From: Pseudomonas sp. B21-040
Lineage (GTDB): Bacteria; Pseudomonadota; Gammaproteobacteria; Pseudomonadales; Pseudomonadaceae
DNA: 64,000 nt
Direction of reading: 5' to 3'
Assembly (NCBI RefSeq): GCF_024748695.1
Contig: NZ_CP087176.1
Coordinates: 3,403,501 to 3,467,500, forward strand
Positions within the stretch are counted from its first letter, which is position 1. The number at the start of each line of letters is the position of its first letter. The notes under the pieces were generated by a model. It made no database searches, had not been told where the DNA came from, and saw nothing but the letters and a program-made list of their open reading frames with translations. Shown here one piece after another: positions 1-9,188 of the stretch. The translations under genes were made by a program, and so were the position numbers.

Positions 1-710
1 ACGCCTGTGCAACCGGCGGCCAACACGTAGACCATCAGTTTGGTGCGGAATGTATCGACCCCTAGACTGCCGGACGCCGGTTCCGAATCACGAATTGACG
101 CCAGGGCCAATCCCTGTCGCGAACGCAGCAGCAAGAACACCACTGCCACGGCGCCAATGGCGATGGCAAGCGCGGTGAAATAGATCAACGTCTCGCGCCC
201 GTCCCGGTCATTGCCGATCTGCCGCACGATCGCCGCCGGCAGACTTTGCCCGGATCCACCGCCAAGGCTGCTCATTTGCGCCAGGCCCAGGCGAAACACT
301 TCTGCCACCACCCAGGTACCAATGGCGAAATAGGCTCCGCGCAGACGAAACACAATCAACGCCGTGGGAATCGCCAGCAGCGCAACCGCCACGCCAGAGA
401 GCAGCACCGCGAGCAAGGGCGGTACACCGAACTGGCTCGCCAGCATAAACAGCAGATAACCGCCGAGGCCAACGAAGGCCTGTTGCCCGACCGACACCAT
501 GCCGGCGTACCCGGCCAGCAGGTTCCACATTTGCGCCAAGGCCAGGTAGTAAGCGAACTCCACCACCAGACGAAGACTCGCGCGATCGGCCCAAAGAGGG
601 GCACTGAGCAGCACCAATACACAGAGTCCCAGCAAGGACAGACCAATCGTGCTGCTGAGGGTCGTTCGTTGCACGCGATAACCGAGCGCGGGATTGTTCA
701 AGGCATTCAT
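1..710 (-). CDS. LivM-type branched-chain amino acid ABC transporter permease (3' part outside window)
   Basis: The gene starts at ATG 710 and runs off the left edge, so only about 236 N-terminal residues are present. Translation begins MNALNNPALGYRVQ and continues into hydrophobic segments. It contains the family-typical stretch AGYAGMVSVGQQAFVGLGGY, found in LivM-like inner-membrane permeases. It is the second permease of a HAAT-type importer: its ATG overlaps the TGA of the upstream LivH-type gene by four bases (ATGA), which indicates translational coupling. The substrate cannot be read from the permease. The divergent position next to a GntR regulator and a hydroxyproline cluster suggests an amino acid or related carboxylate (inference). 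Confidence 0.9.
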   Translation of the reverse strand, partial: MNALNNPALGYRVQRTTLSSTIGLSLLGLCVLVLLSAPLWADRASLRLVVEFAYYLALAQMWNLLAGYAGMVSVGQQAFVGLGGYLLFMLASQFGVPPLLAVLLSGVAVALLAIPTALIVFRLRGAYFAIGTWVVAEVFRLGLAQMSSLGGGSGQSLPAAIVRQIGNDRDGRETLIYFTALAIAIGAVAVVFLLLRSRQGLALASIRDSEPASGSLGVDTFRTKLMVYVLAAGCTG

Positions 711-1573
711 CAATCGACACTCCGGGGAAACAGGCCACGCGGGCGCACGACCAGGATCAGCAGAAACACAAGGTGACCGGCGAGGATTTGCCAGCCGGGA
801 TCGATTTTTGCGCCCAGGGTTTGCGCTACACCAAGGATCACCCCGCCTGCCAAGGTGCCCCACAGGCTGCCCAGGCCGCCGATGATCACCGCTTCGAAAC
901 CGTACAAAAGCCGCGCCGGCCCCACGGTAGGGTCGAAACTGGTACGGATGGCCAGAAACACCCCGGCAATCGACACCACCGCCATCGCCAGCGCCATCGC
1001 CAGGCCAAAGATGTGCGCGTTGTTCACGCCCATCAGCCGTGCGGTGTGCTGGTCATCGGACGTGGCGCGAAACGCCCGCCCCAGCGAGGTTTTGTAGAAC
1101 AGCAATTGCAGGCCGCCAATGATCAGCAACGCGCTGCAAAACACGATCAGCGGCATCTCGCCCACGCTCAGGCTACCGATGCCGACACTGGCCACATCAA
1201 GATCGCCTTGGGACAGTTTCTGGCTGTCGGCGCTGAAAAATTCCAGCAGCACGTTCTGCACGATGATCGACAAACCAAAGGTCACCAGCAGTGGCGGCAG
1301 AATGTCCGTGCCCAGCGTGCGGTTGAGTAATAGCCGTTGCAGCAGGTAGCCGAAACAGAACATCAACGGCACGACGATCACCAGGCTCGCCAACGGACTG
1401 AACCCCAGATGATTGACCACCATCAGCGCCAGATAAGACGCCAGAACGATGAAGTCACCATGGGCGATATTGACCAGGCGCATGATGCCGAACATCAGCG
1501 ACAGCCCCACCGCGAACATCGCGTACAGGCCACCGAGCAACATGCCTTGAAGCAAAGTATTGAGCCATTCCAT
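710..1573 (-). CDS. LivH-type branched-chain amino acid ABC transporter permease
   Basis: This is an inner-membrane permease of about 287 residues. It starts MEWLNTLLQGMLLGGLYAMF and has the LivH-typical segment GLSLMFGIMRLVNIAHGDF near residues 20-40, followed by multiple hydrophobic helices. The chosen start is ATG 1573, two bases after the upstream ATPase stop codon. A longer frame reaching 1678 would run into the LivF-type gene and is not needed. It ends by overlapping the LivM-type gene. It should pair with that protein to form the membrane channel of the HAAT importer. Gene order porin, binding protein, LivG, LivF, LivH, LivM is compact and consistent with one operon. Confidence 0.92.
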   Translation of the reverse strand: MEWLNTLLQGMLLGGLYAMFAVGLSLMFGIMRLVNIAHGDFIVLASYLALMVVNHLGFSPLASLVIVVPLMFCFGYLLQRLLLNRTLGTDILPPLLVTFGLSIIVQNVLLEFFSADSQKLSQGDLDVASVGIGSLSVGEMPLIVFCSALLIIGGLQLLFYKTSLGRAFRATSDDQHTARLMGVNNAHIFGLAMALAMAVVSIAGVFLAIRTSFDPTVGPARLLYGFEAVIIGGLGSLWGTLAGGVILGVAQTLGAKIDPGWQILAGHLVFLLILVVRPRGLFPRSVD

Positions 1574-1575
1574 CA

Positions 1576-2268
1576 CTAGATCCCGAAGTACGCGGCTTTG
1601 ATGTGTGTTTTGTCCGCATCCCCTGGCCGCCCGGTCAGGGACACGCGCCCTTCCTGGAAGCAATAGAAGCGGTCGCACACACTCAGCGCCTGATTGATGT
1701 CCTGCTCGACAAGAATCACCGTGGTGCCGTCAGCCTTGATCGACGGCAGCGCGGCATAGATGTCCTTGATCGTGGTCGGCGCCAGGCCCAGGCTGATCTC
1801 ATCGCACAACAGCAAGTGCGGGTTGGCCATCAAGCCCCGGCCAATCGCGACCATTTGCTGCTGGCCACCGGACAAGGCAGTGCCGGGGCGCTTGCGCAGT
1901 TTTTCCAGCACTGGAAACAGTTGGTAGATCCTGGCCAGCGTCCACGGTCCCGGGCGTTTGCTGTAGGCACCGATCAGCAGGTTTTCCTCAACCGACAGCG
2001 AAGGAAACAGCTTTCGGCCTTCCGGCACTAAAGCGATGCCCTGCTCCAGCACCTGATTGGCCGCCAGGTCACCAATGGCCTGCCCCTTGAAGGTGATGGC
2101 ACCGGGCGAGTTTTTGATCAGCCCGGCCAGCGAGCGCAAAAAAGTCGACTTGCCCGCACCGTTGGAACCGATGATCGCTACGGTTTCACCCGCCTCAAGG
2201 GTCAGGCTGATGTCGAACAGCGCTTGAAAGTCGCCGTAGCCGGCGCAGAGTTTTTCGATGGTCAGCAT
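1576..2268 (-). CDS. LivF-type ABC transporter ATP-binding protein
   Basis: This 230-residue ATPase of a branched-chain amino acid-type (HAAT) importer has a Walker A motif GSNGAGKST near residue 35. The ABC signature LSGGQQQM is near residue 135 and the Walker B LLLCDEISLGLAP follows, with the H-loop region replaced by the LivF-style VEQD. The length and the EGRKLFPSLSVEENL segment are typical of LivF rather than LivG. It starts at ATG 2268, three bases after the LivG-type stop, and is followed two bases later by the LivH-type start. It energises import together with the LivG-type subunit. Confidence 0.93.
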   Translation of the reverse strand: MLTIEKLCAGYGDFQALFDISLTLEAGETVAIIGSNGAGKSTFLRSLAGLIKNSPGAITFKGQAIGDLAANQVLEQGIALVPEGRKLFPSLSVEENLLIGAYSKRPGPWTLARIYQLFPVLEKLRKRPGTALSGGQQQMVAIGRGLMANPHLLLCDEISLGLAPTTIKDIYAALPSIKADGTTVILVEQDINQALSVCDRFYCFQEGRVSLTGRPGDADKTHIKAAYFGI

Positions 2269-2271
2269 GCG

Positions 2272-2997
2272 TCAGCTCCCGATGCCCATGTAAATGTCCT
2301 GGACCCGAGGGTCGGCCATAACGCTGCGCGGTTCGCCTTCGGCCAGTTTGGCGCCGAAGTTGATCACCGTCAGACGGCTGACCACCGCCAGCAGGGCATG
2401 CACGATGTGCTCGATCCAGATGATCGCGACGCCGGACGTGTGGATGCCCTGAATGGTGTCCACCAGTTGCAGGCATTCCGGTTCGGTCAAACCACCGGCA
2501 ATTTCGTCCAGCAACAACAGACGCGGCTGGGTCGACAAGGCGCGGGCCATTTCCAGGCGTTTGCGATCGAGCAAGGTCAAGGAGCCAGCCAAGGCATTGG
2601 CCTTGCGCATCAGGCCGGTCAGCTCCAGTGTTTGCGCACACCACTGACTGGCTTCCTTGTCACTGAGCCGCGCACCGAAAGTCGCGCCCACCAAAAGGTT
2701 CTCGAACACGGTCATTTTCACAAACGGGTGCGGAATCTGATGGGAGCGACCGATGCCTTGCTGGCAACGTTTGAACACCGGCTCGCGAGTGACGTTGTGA
2801 CCTTCGAAATGGATCGTGCCCTTGTCGGACGCCACGCCACCGGCGATCAGGTTGAACAGCGTGCTTTTGCCCGCACCGTTCGGGCCGATGATGCCCAGCG
2901 CCTCACCCGGTTGCAGGGTCAGATTGATCGCGTCCGTGACCTTCACCGAGCCGTAGCTTTTGTGCACGTCGGTCATTTGCAGAAGTGGCTGTTGCAT
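2272..2997 (-). CDS. LivG-type ABC transporter ATP-binding protein
   Basis: This is an ATPase of about 241 residues with Walker A GPNGAGKST, Walker B LLLLDEIAGGL and the LivG-like IGRSHQIPHPF segment. The signature motif is divergent (LTLLDRKRLEMARAL), as in many LivG proteins. Two starts are possible: a TTG at 3027 overlapping the upstream stop codon, or ATG 2997. I prefer ATG 2997 because GAGG sits about seven bases upstream and the protein then begins MQQPLLQMTDVHKSYG, as expected for the family. It forms the second ATPase of the importer encoded on both sides. Confidence 0.9.
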   Translation of the reverse strand: MQQPLLQMTDVHKSYGSVKVTDAINLTLQPGEALGIIGPNGAGKSTLFNLIAGGVASDKGTIHFEGHNVTREPVFKRCQQGIGRSHQIPHPFVKMTVFENLLVGATFGARLSDKEASQWCAQTLELTGLMRKANALAGSLTLLDRKRLEMARALSTQPRLLLLDEIAGGLTEPECLQLVDTIQGIHTSGVAIIWIEHIVHALLAVVSRLTVINFGAKLAEGEPRSVMADPRVQDIYMGIGS

Positions 2998-3023
2998 GCT
3001 GCCCTCGTCTCTGTTTTGCGCGA

Positions 3024-4334
3024 TCAATACGTGATGGCCTGCATCTCGCCGCCTAGCGGAATCGCCGGGGCGTTGGCATTGCTGGTCACGATCAGGTCGT
3101 ATTTGTTGTCATTGCCCAGCCGCCACTGACCGCTGACCAGTGGCGTCTTGGCCACGTTCTTCACCGGCCCGCCGTTCCAGTTGATCGGCCCGACCACGGT
3201 ATTCAGATGGGTCTTGAGCAAGGCATCGCGTACTGCATGGGCGTTCCCGACTTCTTCGGTGCGCTTGAGGATGTCCACCGCCAGTTCAAACAGGGCATGC
3301 ACGAACCCCAGGGGTTGCGTCCACTGCTTGCCGGTGGCCTGGGTGAAACCCTGGGCCAGCTGCCCGGCACTGGCACCGGTCAATGACGAACTGAACGGAT
3401 GCGTCGGGCTCCACCAGATTTCGGTCGAGAGGTTGTTGCCCGCCTTGCCCAACGCTTCAACCGCCGTGGGAAACAGCAACGCCTTGCCTACCGATACCGC
3501 TTTTGGCTTGAAGCCTTGCTGGCGGGCCTGGGTCCAGAACGTGCTGAGGTCCGGTGGAATCACTACGCCGGTGACAATCTCGACATCGGCTTTTTTGAAC
3601 GCGGCAATTTGCGCGGAGAAATCGTCCGTCAGGCTTTGAAATCGGCCGGGGTCGACCAACTGAAAACCCTTCTGCGCCAGCACCGGTGGAAAGCCGAGTT
3701 TCTGGTCGCCCCAGGCATTGCCGTCGCCGTCATTGGGGAACAGACCGCCGACCACCTTGTTGGACGGCATGGCACCCCACATTGAACTGTAAGTGCCAAT
3801 CACATCTTCCAGGCCCCAGAAAAAGTGATAAGTCCACTCAAAGCCCTGGTCCGGTTTGCCACCACGGGTAAAGAACCACGGCTGCCAGGGCGCCACGGTG
3901 GAGATGCAGGGAATCTCGTTGATTTCGCATTGGTCGGACACCGGATTGGTGGTTTCCGGGGTCGATGACACCAGCATCAGATCGACTTGGTCTGACAGGA
4001 TCAACTCGCTTGCCACTTCCGCCGCACGGTTGGGGTTGGACTGGCTGTCCTTGACGATGACTTCCAGGCGATAGGCCTTGCCCGCCACATTGATCGTGTT
4101 TTTCAGCACCTGCTTGAGCGATTCGATGATGTAGTTGTCGGCGGCGGCAAACGGCGCCAGCGGCCCGGTCTGCGGGCTGACATAGCCGAGCTTGATCACC
4201 CGCTCGCCGCCGATTGCAAAATTGAACGGCAGGCTGGCCAGCGCCAAGCCGCCAGCGGCAGCGCCAGTGCTGCGCAGGAAGTTGCGCCGTGAGAAGTCGC
4301 GGCCAAACAGGTTTTTATCGTTGTTGTCTGTCAT
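3024..4334 (-). CDS. Tat-exported ABC transporter substrate-binding protein (HAAT type)
   Basis: This 436-residue periplasmic binding protein of the LivJ-like (peripla_BP_6) family has a twin-arginine signal, SRRNFLRSTGAAAGG, at residues 15-29 followed by a hydrophobic stretch. The mature part begins with the family-typical KLGYVSPQTGPLAPFAAADN. The start ATG 4334 has GGAG about eight bases upstream. The protein is long for LivJ, nearer to aromatic/urea/amide-type relatives, and Tat export of a binding protein suggests folding in the cytoplasm before export. It should deliver substrate to the four downstream Liv-type subunits. The ligand is not deducible from sequence alone; a proline or betaine derivative would fit the neighbourhood (inference). 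Confidence 0.9.
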   Translation of the reverse strand: MTDNNDKNLFGRDFSRRNFLRSTGAAAGGLALASLPFNFAIGGERVIKLGYVSPQTGPLAPFAAADNYIIESLKQVLKNTINVAGKAYRLEVIVKDSQSNPNRAAEVASELILSDQVDLMLVSSTPETTNPVSDQCEINEIPCISTVAPWQPWFFTRGGKPDQGFEWTYHFFWGLEDVIGTYSSMWGAMPSNKVVGGLFPNDGDGNAWGDQKLGFPPVLAQKGFQLVDPGRFQSLTDDFSAQIAAFKKADVEIVTGVVIPPDLSTFWTQARQQGFKPKAVSVGKALLFPTAVEALGKAGNNLSTEIWWSPTHPFSSSLTGASAGQLAQGFTQATGKQWTQPLGFVHALFELAVDILKRTEEVGNAHAVRDALLKTHLNTVVGPINWNGGPVKNVAKTPLVSGQWRLGNDNKYDLIVTSNANAPAIPLGGEMQAITY

Positions 4335-4421
4335 GTCAGTACTCCAAAAGCCTGGACGAACAGGGTCGCCACGTGTGGCCGGGCCAGCACGCAGGGTCAG
4401 GGGTAAACGAAAGAAGTCGGT

Positions 4422-5768
4422 TTAGAAGAAGAAGCTGACGTCGAAGGACGCCACGACCTGCGAGTCCTGTTGCCCATCGGCGTAGGCATCGCGACCGGGA
4501 CCGGAATGAATGTCGTAACGCAATTCCGGACGCAGGCGCACGTTGGGTGTCGGCGTCCAGGCCACGTTGGTGGTCACGCCGTAGAAACTGCCCCAGGTCG
4601 GGTCCGGGATGCCGGTGTTCGGGTCGATGTTGGCCATCATCACGTGGACCGGTGCGTCGGTGTAGAACCACTCGGCGCGACTGTTCCACATCAGGTTTTC
4701 GCTGAGTTTGTGATACCAGTTGATATCGGTGCCGTACCAGGTGGCATCGTTTTTGTTGGCGAACCCGGCGAAGGCGCCTTGCTCCTGTTTGCCGTAGTTC
4801 AGCTCCAGTGCCACGCGGTTGTTCGGATCGACGACGTGCGAAAGGGTCAGGTAAGACGCCAGGCGCTTGTAGTCGTCATCCTTGGTTCCGGCCGGCAGCG
4901 GTGAGCCGCAGCTGCATTCGGCGAAGCTGTCGCCGGCGCCGTTACCGTAGATGTTTTCCCAGTCGATCCAGGTGCCGAAGTCCGCCGAGCGCCAGCGCAC
5001 GTTGGCGATCACATCCGGGTCATGGTTGGGGTCTTGCAGGTTGTTCCAGCCCTGCACCACGCCCAACTCGAAGCCCAGCATGCTTTCGCCGGGTGCCGAG
5101 GGCAGTTTGAAGGAGTACAACGCACCGGCATGTTTGGCCGGGCCATGCATGAAGGAATACGTGTGCGAGTAGAAGTCCGTCGGTGCCGGGGATGGCAACG
5201 CGAAGCCGATTTCGTTTTCCAGTGGCGTGTGGAATATCCCGATCATCAGGTCTGAGCCGCCAAGCACCGGGAAGTAGAAGTCGGCGTAGGCCTGGGCGAT
5301 GGTGAGTGCGGGTTCTTCGGGTTTGTTGCTGCGGTTCGCGCTCAGGTCTTCGTCCCAGCCGTAGGTCTTGAAGTAGCGCGCGTCTTTGCCATACACCGTC
5401 GTGACGTTGAAACCCCAGTCAGCCTCTTGCGGCATCGGCCCCGGAAACGGCCCGACGCGGCCGATCACATTGCTCTTGGGTTTCTTTTCCACGGCCAGGG
5501 CGAACTGGTTGAGGTTCACGCCTTCATCGGTATTGAAGAAACTCTGTTTGCTGACGTCATCCGTGCCGTTGTTGTTGTAGATCACACCCACCTGGCCCCA
5601 GCCATAGACCTTGATCCCGTGTTCACGCTCAAGGCTGTCGCCGAACACCCCGCGCACCAACGAGCCCATCGGGTCGTCCGCTGCGCAAGCCAAAGAGGGA
5701 ACCAGAACCCCGGCACCCAGAACGGGCGCAAGCAGGGTTGCTGCACGGACCCATGCACGAATACTCAT
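4422..5768 (-). CDS. Outer-membrane beta-barrel protein, OmpL/BBP2-like porin
   Basis: This 448-residue protein has a Sec signal peptide (cleavage probably after ACAADD, near residue 30) and a pattern of alternating aromatic and polar strands. It ends VVASFDVSFFF, with a terminal Phe typical of barrels inserted by BamA. Segments such as KVYGWGQVGVIYNNNGT and NVAWTPTPNVRLRPELRYD resemble the putative beta-barrel porin-2 family. A strong ribosome site (AAGGAAGG) precedes ATG 5768. It is the first gene of the minus-strand operon containing the LivHMGF-type importer, so it probably supplies the outer-membrane route for the same substrate (inference). Confidence 0.82.
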   Translation of the reverse strand: MSIRAWVRAATLLAPVLGAGVLVPSLACAADDPMGSLVRGVFGDSLEREHGIKVYGWGQVGVIYNNNGTDDVSKQSFFNTDEGVNLNQFALAVEKKPKSNVIGRVGPFPGPMPQEADWGFNVTTVYGKDARYFKTYGWDEDLSANRSNKPEEPALTIAQAYADFYFPVLGGSDLMIGIFHTPLENEIGFALPSPAPTDFYSHTYSFMHGPAKHAGALYSFKLPSAPGESMLGFELGVVQGWNNLQDPNHDPDVIANVRWRSADFGTWIDWENIYGNGAGDSFAECSCGSPLPAGTKDDDYKRLASYLTLSHVVDPNNRVALELNYGKQEQGAFAGFANKNDATWYGTDINWYHKLSENLMWNSRAEWFYTDAPVHVMMANIDPNTGIPDPTWGSFYGVTTNVAWTPTPNVRLRPELRYDIHSGPGRDAYADGQQDSQVVASFDVSFFF

Positions 5769-6128
5769 AGCTGCCTTCCTTATTTTTATTAGGTGCCAAT
5801 CCCCCGAAGGGGCATGCGGCCGAAAGCAAGCGATGACGTAACAGTGTCTGTCTTGATGAGCCCTGGCTGGAGCTCCACCCGATCGTTGGCCAATCGCGGT
5901 GTTCGGCGTAATGGAGGCTACAAGCCCACCACTCCACCAACAATTCCATTCTCGGCGACTTCAGTGTTTGCGTATTCAGAACAATCAGAGGCTCGGCACC
6001 CGGCTCTCAAGTGTGGATGTCGATGTCAGCCTCATCCATACAGGGCGCCACAGACTGGTGTGTCGACAAAGGAACACCCGGCAAAATTCGTATACCATAT
6101 CTACAACTCATTCCGAACGACCGCCGCC
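5769..6128. promoter_or_regulatory. Divergent promoter region between porin/ABC operon and GntR gene
   Basis: These 360 bases separate the porin operon (minus) from the GntR regulator (plus), with no convincing gene. An in-frame upstream extension of the GntR frame exists from 5793 but has no family similarity. The region holds a degenerate copy of the TCGTATACGA palindrome (TCGTATACCA, 6088-6097), about 30 bases ahead of the GntR start. This is suited to autoregulation. A separate TGTCGACA palindrome lies at 6061-6068. Confidence 0.6.
6088..6097. promoter_or_regulatory. Candidate GntR operator (9/10 match to TCGTATACGA)
   Basis: The sequence TCGTATACCA differs by one base from the perfect palindrome TCGTATACGA found at 11439-11448 and 17388-17397. 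It lies 32 bases upstream of the GntR start codon. GntR/FCD regulators commonly bind short palindromes in their own and target promoters. Assignment to this regulator is inference. Confidence 0.5.
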
Positions 6129-6800
6129 GTGACCCAAACCAAATTCAATGCTCCAGACCTTGGCAATGCGCCTTCGACGTCGGAAATCATCACTCGCCAT
6201 CTGCGGGACGCAATCGTTGCCGGGCATTTTGACGAGGACGAGCCGATTCGCCAGGACGACATCGCGCGGCAGTTCAACGTCAGCAAGATCCCGGTGCGCG
6301 AAGCGCTCAAGCGCCTGGAGGCTGAAGGCCTGGTGATGTTCCAGCGTAATCGCGGGGCGATGGTGACGCGGGTGTCCGACGCAGAACTGGCGCAGATGTT
6401 CGAAGTGCGCATGCTGCTCGAAGACAAAGTGCTGCGCCTGGCCATCCCTAACATGACCGAAGAAACCTTCGCCCGTGCCGAACGTATCTGCCAGGAATTC
6501 ATCGGCGAAGATGACGTGGGACGCTGGGCCGAGCTCAATTGGGAGCTGCACTCTTGCCTTTACGAACCGGCGCAACGCCCGTTTCTGGTCGGCCTGATTC
6601 GTTCGGTCAACGACAAACTGGAGCGTTACCTGCGCATGCAGATGAGCCTCTCGGCCGGCAAGGATCGCGCCGATCATGAACACCGGGAGATTTTGGCGGC
6701 CTGTCGCGCCGGCGACGTGGACCTGGCGGTGAAGCTGCTCGACGAGCACATTGCCGGGGTCTGCAAGACGCTGTTCGAGCACCTGCCGCACCATCACTAA
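6129..6800 (+). CDS. GntR-family transcriptional regulator (FCD domain)
   Basis: This DNA-binding regulator has about 223 residues. The N-terminal winged helix-turn-helix (about residues 15-80) contains DDIARQFNVSKIPVREALKRLEAEG and RGAMV. The C-terminal FCD ligand domain (about 90-215) holds histidines typical of metal/carboxylate-binding FCD folds (WELHSCLYEP, DHEHREILAA). The start chosen is GTG 6129, which gives the usual family length; the open frame extends upstream to 5793 without family-like sequence. It lies between the divergent Liv-type/porin operon and the hydroxyproline genes and is the best candidate local repressor. The ligand may be hydroxyproline or a pathway intermediate (inference). 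Confidence 0.9.
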   Translation: MTQTKFNAPDLGNAPSTSEIITRHLRDAIVAGHFDEDEPIRQDDIARQFNVSKIPVREALKRLEAEGLVMFQRNRGAMVTRVSDAELAQMFEVRMLLEDKVLRLAIPNMTEETFARAERICQEFIGEDDVGRWAELNWELHSCLYEPAQRPFLVGLIRSVNDKLERYLRMQMSLSAGKDRADHEHREILAACRAGDVDLAVKLLDEHIAGVCKTLFEHLPHHH

Positions 6801-6914
6801 CCGCTCGCCGCACTGTGCCGATATCGTCATCGGCGCTGGATAAAACCATCAAGCCGGCGCCCCCCCGCACGGGCCACTCTTTCGTTCAATCATCTGAACG
6901 GACGTGGCCCTGTT

Positions 6915-7847
6915 ATGAAACGAATCAGCGTGATCGACTCCCACACCGGCGGCGAACCTACCCGCCTGGTGACGGCAGGTTTTCCCGACCTGGGTTCCGG
7001 CAGCATGGCCGAACGTCGGCAGCGGCTGGCTGAGCAGCATGATCGGTGGCGCGCCGCGTGTGTGCTCGAACCACGGGGCAGCGACGTACTCGTCGGCGCC
7101 CTGCTCTGCCAGCCCGTCGATCCGACCGCGTGTGCCGGCGTGATCTTCTTCAACAACAGCGGTTATCTGGGTATGTGCGGCCACGGCACCATTGGCCTGG
7201 TGGCATCGTTGGCCCATATGGGCAAGATCGGCCCGGGCGTGCACAGCATCGAAACGCCAGTGGGCACAGTGCAGGCAACGCTGCACGAAGACCATTCAGT
7301 GAGCGTACGCAACGTGCCCGCTTACCGTTACCGCAAGGCGCTGGCGCTCGAAGTGCCAGGTGTTGGAACGGTGGTCGGCGATGTGGCTTGGGGTGGCAAC
7401 TGGTTTTTCCTGATCGCCGAGCATGGCCTGCGTGTGGCCGGTGACAACCTCGATGCATTGACCGCGTATACCTTTGCCGTGCAGCAAGCGTTGGAAGCCC
7501 AGGGCATTCGCGGTGAAGACGGCGGGCTGATCGATCACGTCGAGCTGTTCGCCGATGACGAACACGCCGACAGTCGCAACTTCGTCCTCTGCCCCGGCAA
7601 AGCCTACGACCGCTCACCCTGCGGCACCGGCACCAGTGCCAAACTGGCGTGCCTGGCGGCTGACGACAAATTGCAGCCGGGACAGATCTGGCGCCAGGCC
7701 AGCGTCATCGGCAGCGAGTTCGAGGGTTCATACGAACTTCAGGGCGAGCGCATCGTGCCGACGATTCGCGGTCGTGCCTACATCAGCGCCGAAGCCAGCC
7801 TGATCATCGAACAGGACGATCCATTCGCTTGGGGCATTCGCCCGTGA
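6915..7847 (+). CDS. lhpA: 4-hydroxyproline 2-epimerase (proline racemase family)
   Basis: This 310-residue proline racemase-fold enzyme would interconvert trans-4-hydroxy-L-proline and cis-4-hydroxy-D-proline, the first step of the bacterial hydroxyproline pathway. Both catalytic cysteines are present: Cys88 in MCGHGTIG and Cys236 in [12 protein letters not shown]. This pair separates epimerases from the Cys/Thr dehydratases. The N-terminal [13 protein letters not shown] motif is also typical. It overlaps the next gene (flavin oxidase subunit) by four bases (GTGA), and the following genes encode exactly the expected D-hydroxyproline dehydrogenase, which strongly supports the assignment. Confidence 0.93.
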   Translation: MKRISVIDSHTGGEPTRLVTAGFPDLGSGSMAERRQRLAEQHDRWRAACVLEPRGSDVLVGALLCQPVDPTACAGVIFFNNSGYLGMCGHGTIGLVASLAHMGKIGPGVHSIETPVGTVQATLHEDHSVSVRNVPAYRYRKALALEVPGVGTVVGDVAWGGNWFFLIAEHGLRVAGDNLDALTAYTFAVQQALEAQGIRGEDGGLIDHVELFADDEHADSRNFVLCPGKAYDRSPCGTGTSAKLACLAADDKLQPGQIWRQASVIGSEFEGSYELQGERIVPTIRGRAYISAEASLIIEQDDPFAWGIRP

Positions 7848-8959
7848 GTGAAGGCCTGATCGCCGATGTGATCGTGATTGGCGCCGGCATCATCGGCGCC
7901 GCCTGTGCCCAGGCGCTGGCCCGCCGTGGCTTGCGCGTGCTGGTGGTGGACGCCGGCATCCCCGGTGCGACAGCGGCAGGCATGGGTCACCTGCTGGTCC
8001 TGGACGACAACCCGGCCGAACTGGCGCTCAGCCAATATTCCCTGCAACGCTGGCGCGAACACGGGCCGGATCTGCCCGACGGCTGCGCCTACCGCAGCAA
8101 CGGCACCCTCTGGCTGGCGGCCAACGCCGAAGAAATGACGGTCGCCCACAGCAAATACCTGAACCTTCAAGCTCAAGGCGTTGCCTGTGAACTGATTAGC
8201 CGCCGTGCGTTGCGCGAGCGCGAACCCGAGTTGCGCGAGGGCCTGGAAGGCGGTTTGTTAATCAATGGCGACGGCATTCTCTATGCCCCGGCGACGGCTA
8301 ACTGGATGCTCGACACGACGAACATCCAGCAGCTGCGGGCGCGAGTCAGTGAAGTCGATGGCAACCGTGTACGCCTGGATGACGTTCGCTGGCTGAGTGC
8401 CGAAGCCGTGATTCTGGCCAACGGCGTTCAGGCCAACGAGTTATGCCCGGAATTGCCAATCGAACCGAAGAAAGGCCACTTGCTGATCACCGACCGCTAC
8501 CCCGCCAAGGTCACGCACACCTTGGTGGAGCTCGGCTATGTCACCAGTGCCCATAACGCCTCGGGCCCCTCGACGGCTTGCAACATTCAACCTCGACCAA
8601 CCGGGCAATTGTTCATCGGTGCCTCGCGGCAATTCGGCACCACTGACCCGCAGGTCGAAGGCTGGATGCTCGCCAAAATGCTCAAGCGTGCGATCGAATA
8701 CATGCCGGGGTTGGCGCAGCTCAATGGCATCCGCGCCTGGACCGGTTTTCGCGCCGCCAGCCCCGACGGCTTACCGCTGGTGGGTCAGCACCCAAAGCGC
8801 AAGGGCTTGTGGCTGGCCGTCGGCCACGAAGGACTGGGCGTCACCACGGCCCCCGGCACGGCCGATTTGCTGGTCGCGCAACTGTTCAACGAAACACCGC
8901 CGCTCGCTGCGCATCCGTATCTGCCGCAGCGTTTTCTGGGAGAGCCCGTTTATGCCTGA
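7844..8959 (+). CDS. lhpB: D-hydroxyproline dehydrogenase, FAD (DAO-type) subunit
   Basis: This flavoprotein of about 371 residues belongs to the DadA/HcnC-like amine oxidase family. An N-terminal dinucleotide fold, [21 protein letters not shown], sits at residues 8-28. The C-terminal DAO motif follows, with [16 protein letters not shown] and [14 protein letters not shown]. With the next two genes it would form a heterotrimeric dehydrogenase oxidising cis-4-hydroxy-D-proline to the pyrroline imine. The start is GTG 7844, overlapping the epimerase stop; a TTG at 7829 in frame is less likely. It overlaps the ferredoxin-like subunit gene by eight bases, so the subunits are probably translationally coupled. 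Confidence 0.9.
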   Translation: MSEGLIADVIVIGAGIIGAACAQALARRGLRVLVVDAGIPGATAAGMGHLLVLDDNPAELALSQYSLQRWREHGPDLPDGCAYRSNGTLWLAANAEEMTVAHSKYLNLQAQGVACELISRRALREREPELREGLEGGLLINGDGILYAPATANWMLDTTNIQQLRARVSEVDGNRVRLDDVRWLSAEAVILANGVQANELCPELPIEPKKGHLLITDRYPAKVTHTLVELGYVTSAHNASGPSTACNIQPRPTGQLFIGASRQFGTTDPQVEGWMLAKMLKRAIEYMPGLAQLNGIRAWTGFRAASPDGLPLVGQHPKRKGLWLAVGHEGLGVTTAPGTADLLVAQLFNETPPLAAHPYLPQRFLGEPVYA

Positions 8960-9188
8960 ATTGATGCTCGATGGCCGTTCCCTGCGCGTTGCCGAAGGCA
9001 CCAGCGTCGCGGCCGCGCTGGCCTTGGGCAGCGACGGTTGCAGTCGGACTTCGGTCAGTGGTCAACGCCGCGCGCCCTTGTGCGGCATGGGTATTTGCCA
9101 GGAATGCCGGGTGACCATCGACGGTCGACGCCGTCTGGCCTGCCAGACACTGTGCCGTGACGGCATGCAAGTGGAGACACGCACATGA
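8952..9188 (+). CDS. lhpF: D-hydroxyproline dehydrogenase, small (2Fe-2S) subunit
   Basis: This 78-residue ferredoxin-like protein resembles HcnA and the gamma subunit of D-hydroxyproline dehydrogenase. The cysteine set C...PLCGMGICQEC...LACQTLC matches a plant-type [2Fe-2S] binding loop, with a divergent first cysteine region (SDGCSRTS). It starts at ATG 8952 inside the end of the flavin-subunit gene and overlaps the next gene by four bases (ATGA). It should carry electrons between the two flavin subunits. The small size and tight coupling are as expected for the complex. Confidence 0.88.
   Translation: MPELMLDGRSLRVAEGTSVAAALALGSDGCSRTSVSGQRRAPLCGMGICQECRVTIDGRRRLACQTLCRDGMQVETRT

Noticed and set aside
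1..738. 176- and 96-codon minus-strand frames at the left edge
   Set aside because: They are out-of-frame with the LivM-type reading frame, which runs off the edge and carries the conserved permease sequence.
5793..6128. N-terminal extension of the GntR frame
   Set aside because: GTG 6129 gives the normal family length. The extension carries the candidate operator and no conserved sequence.
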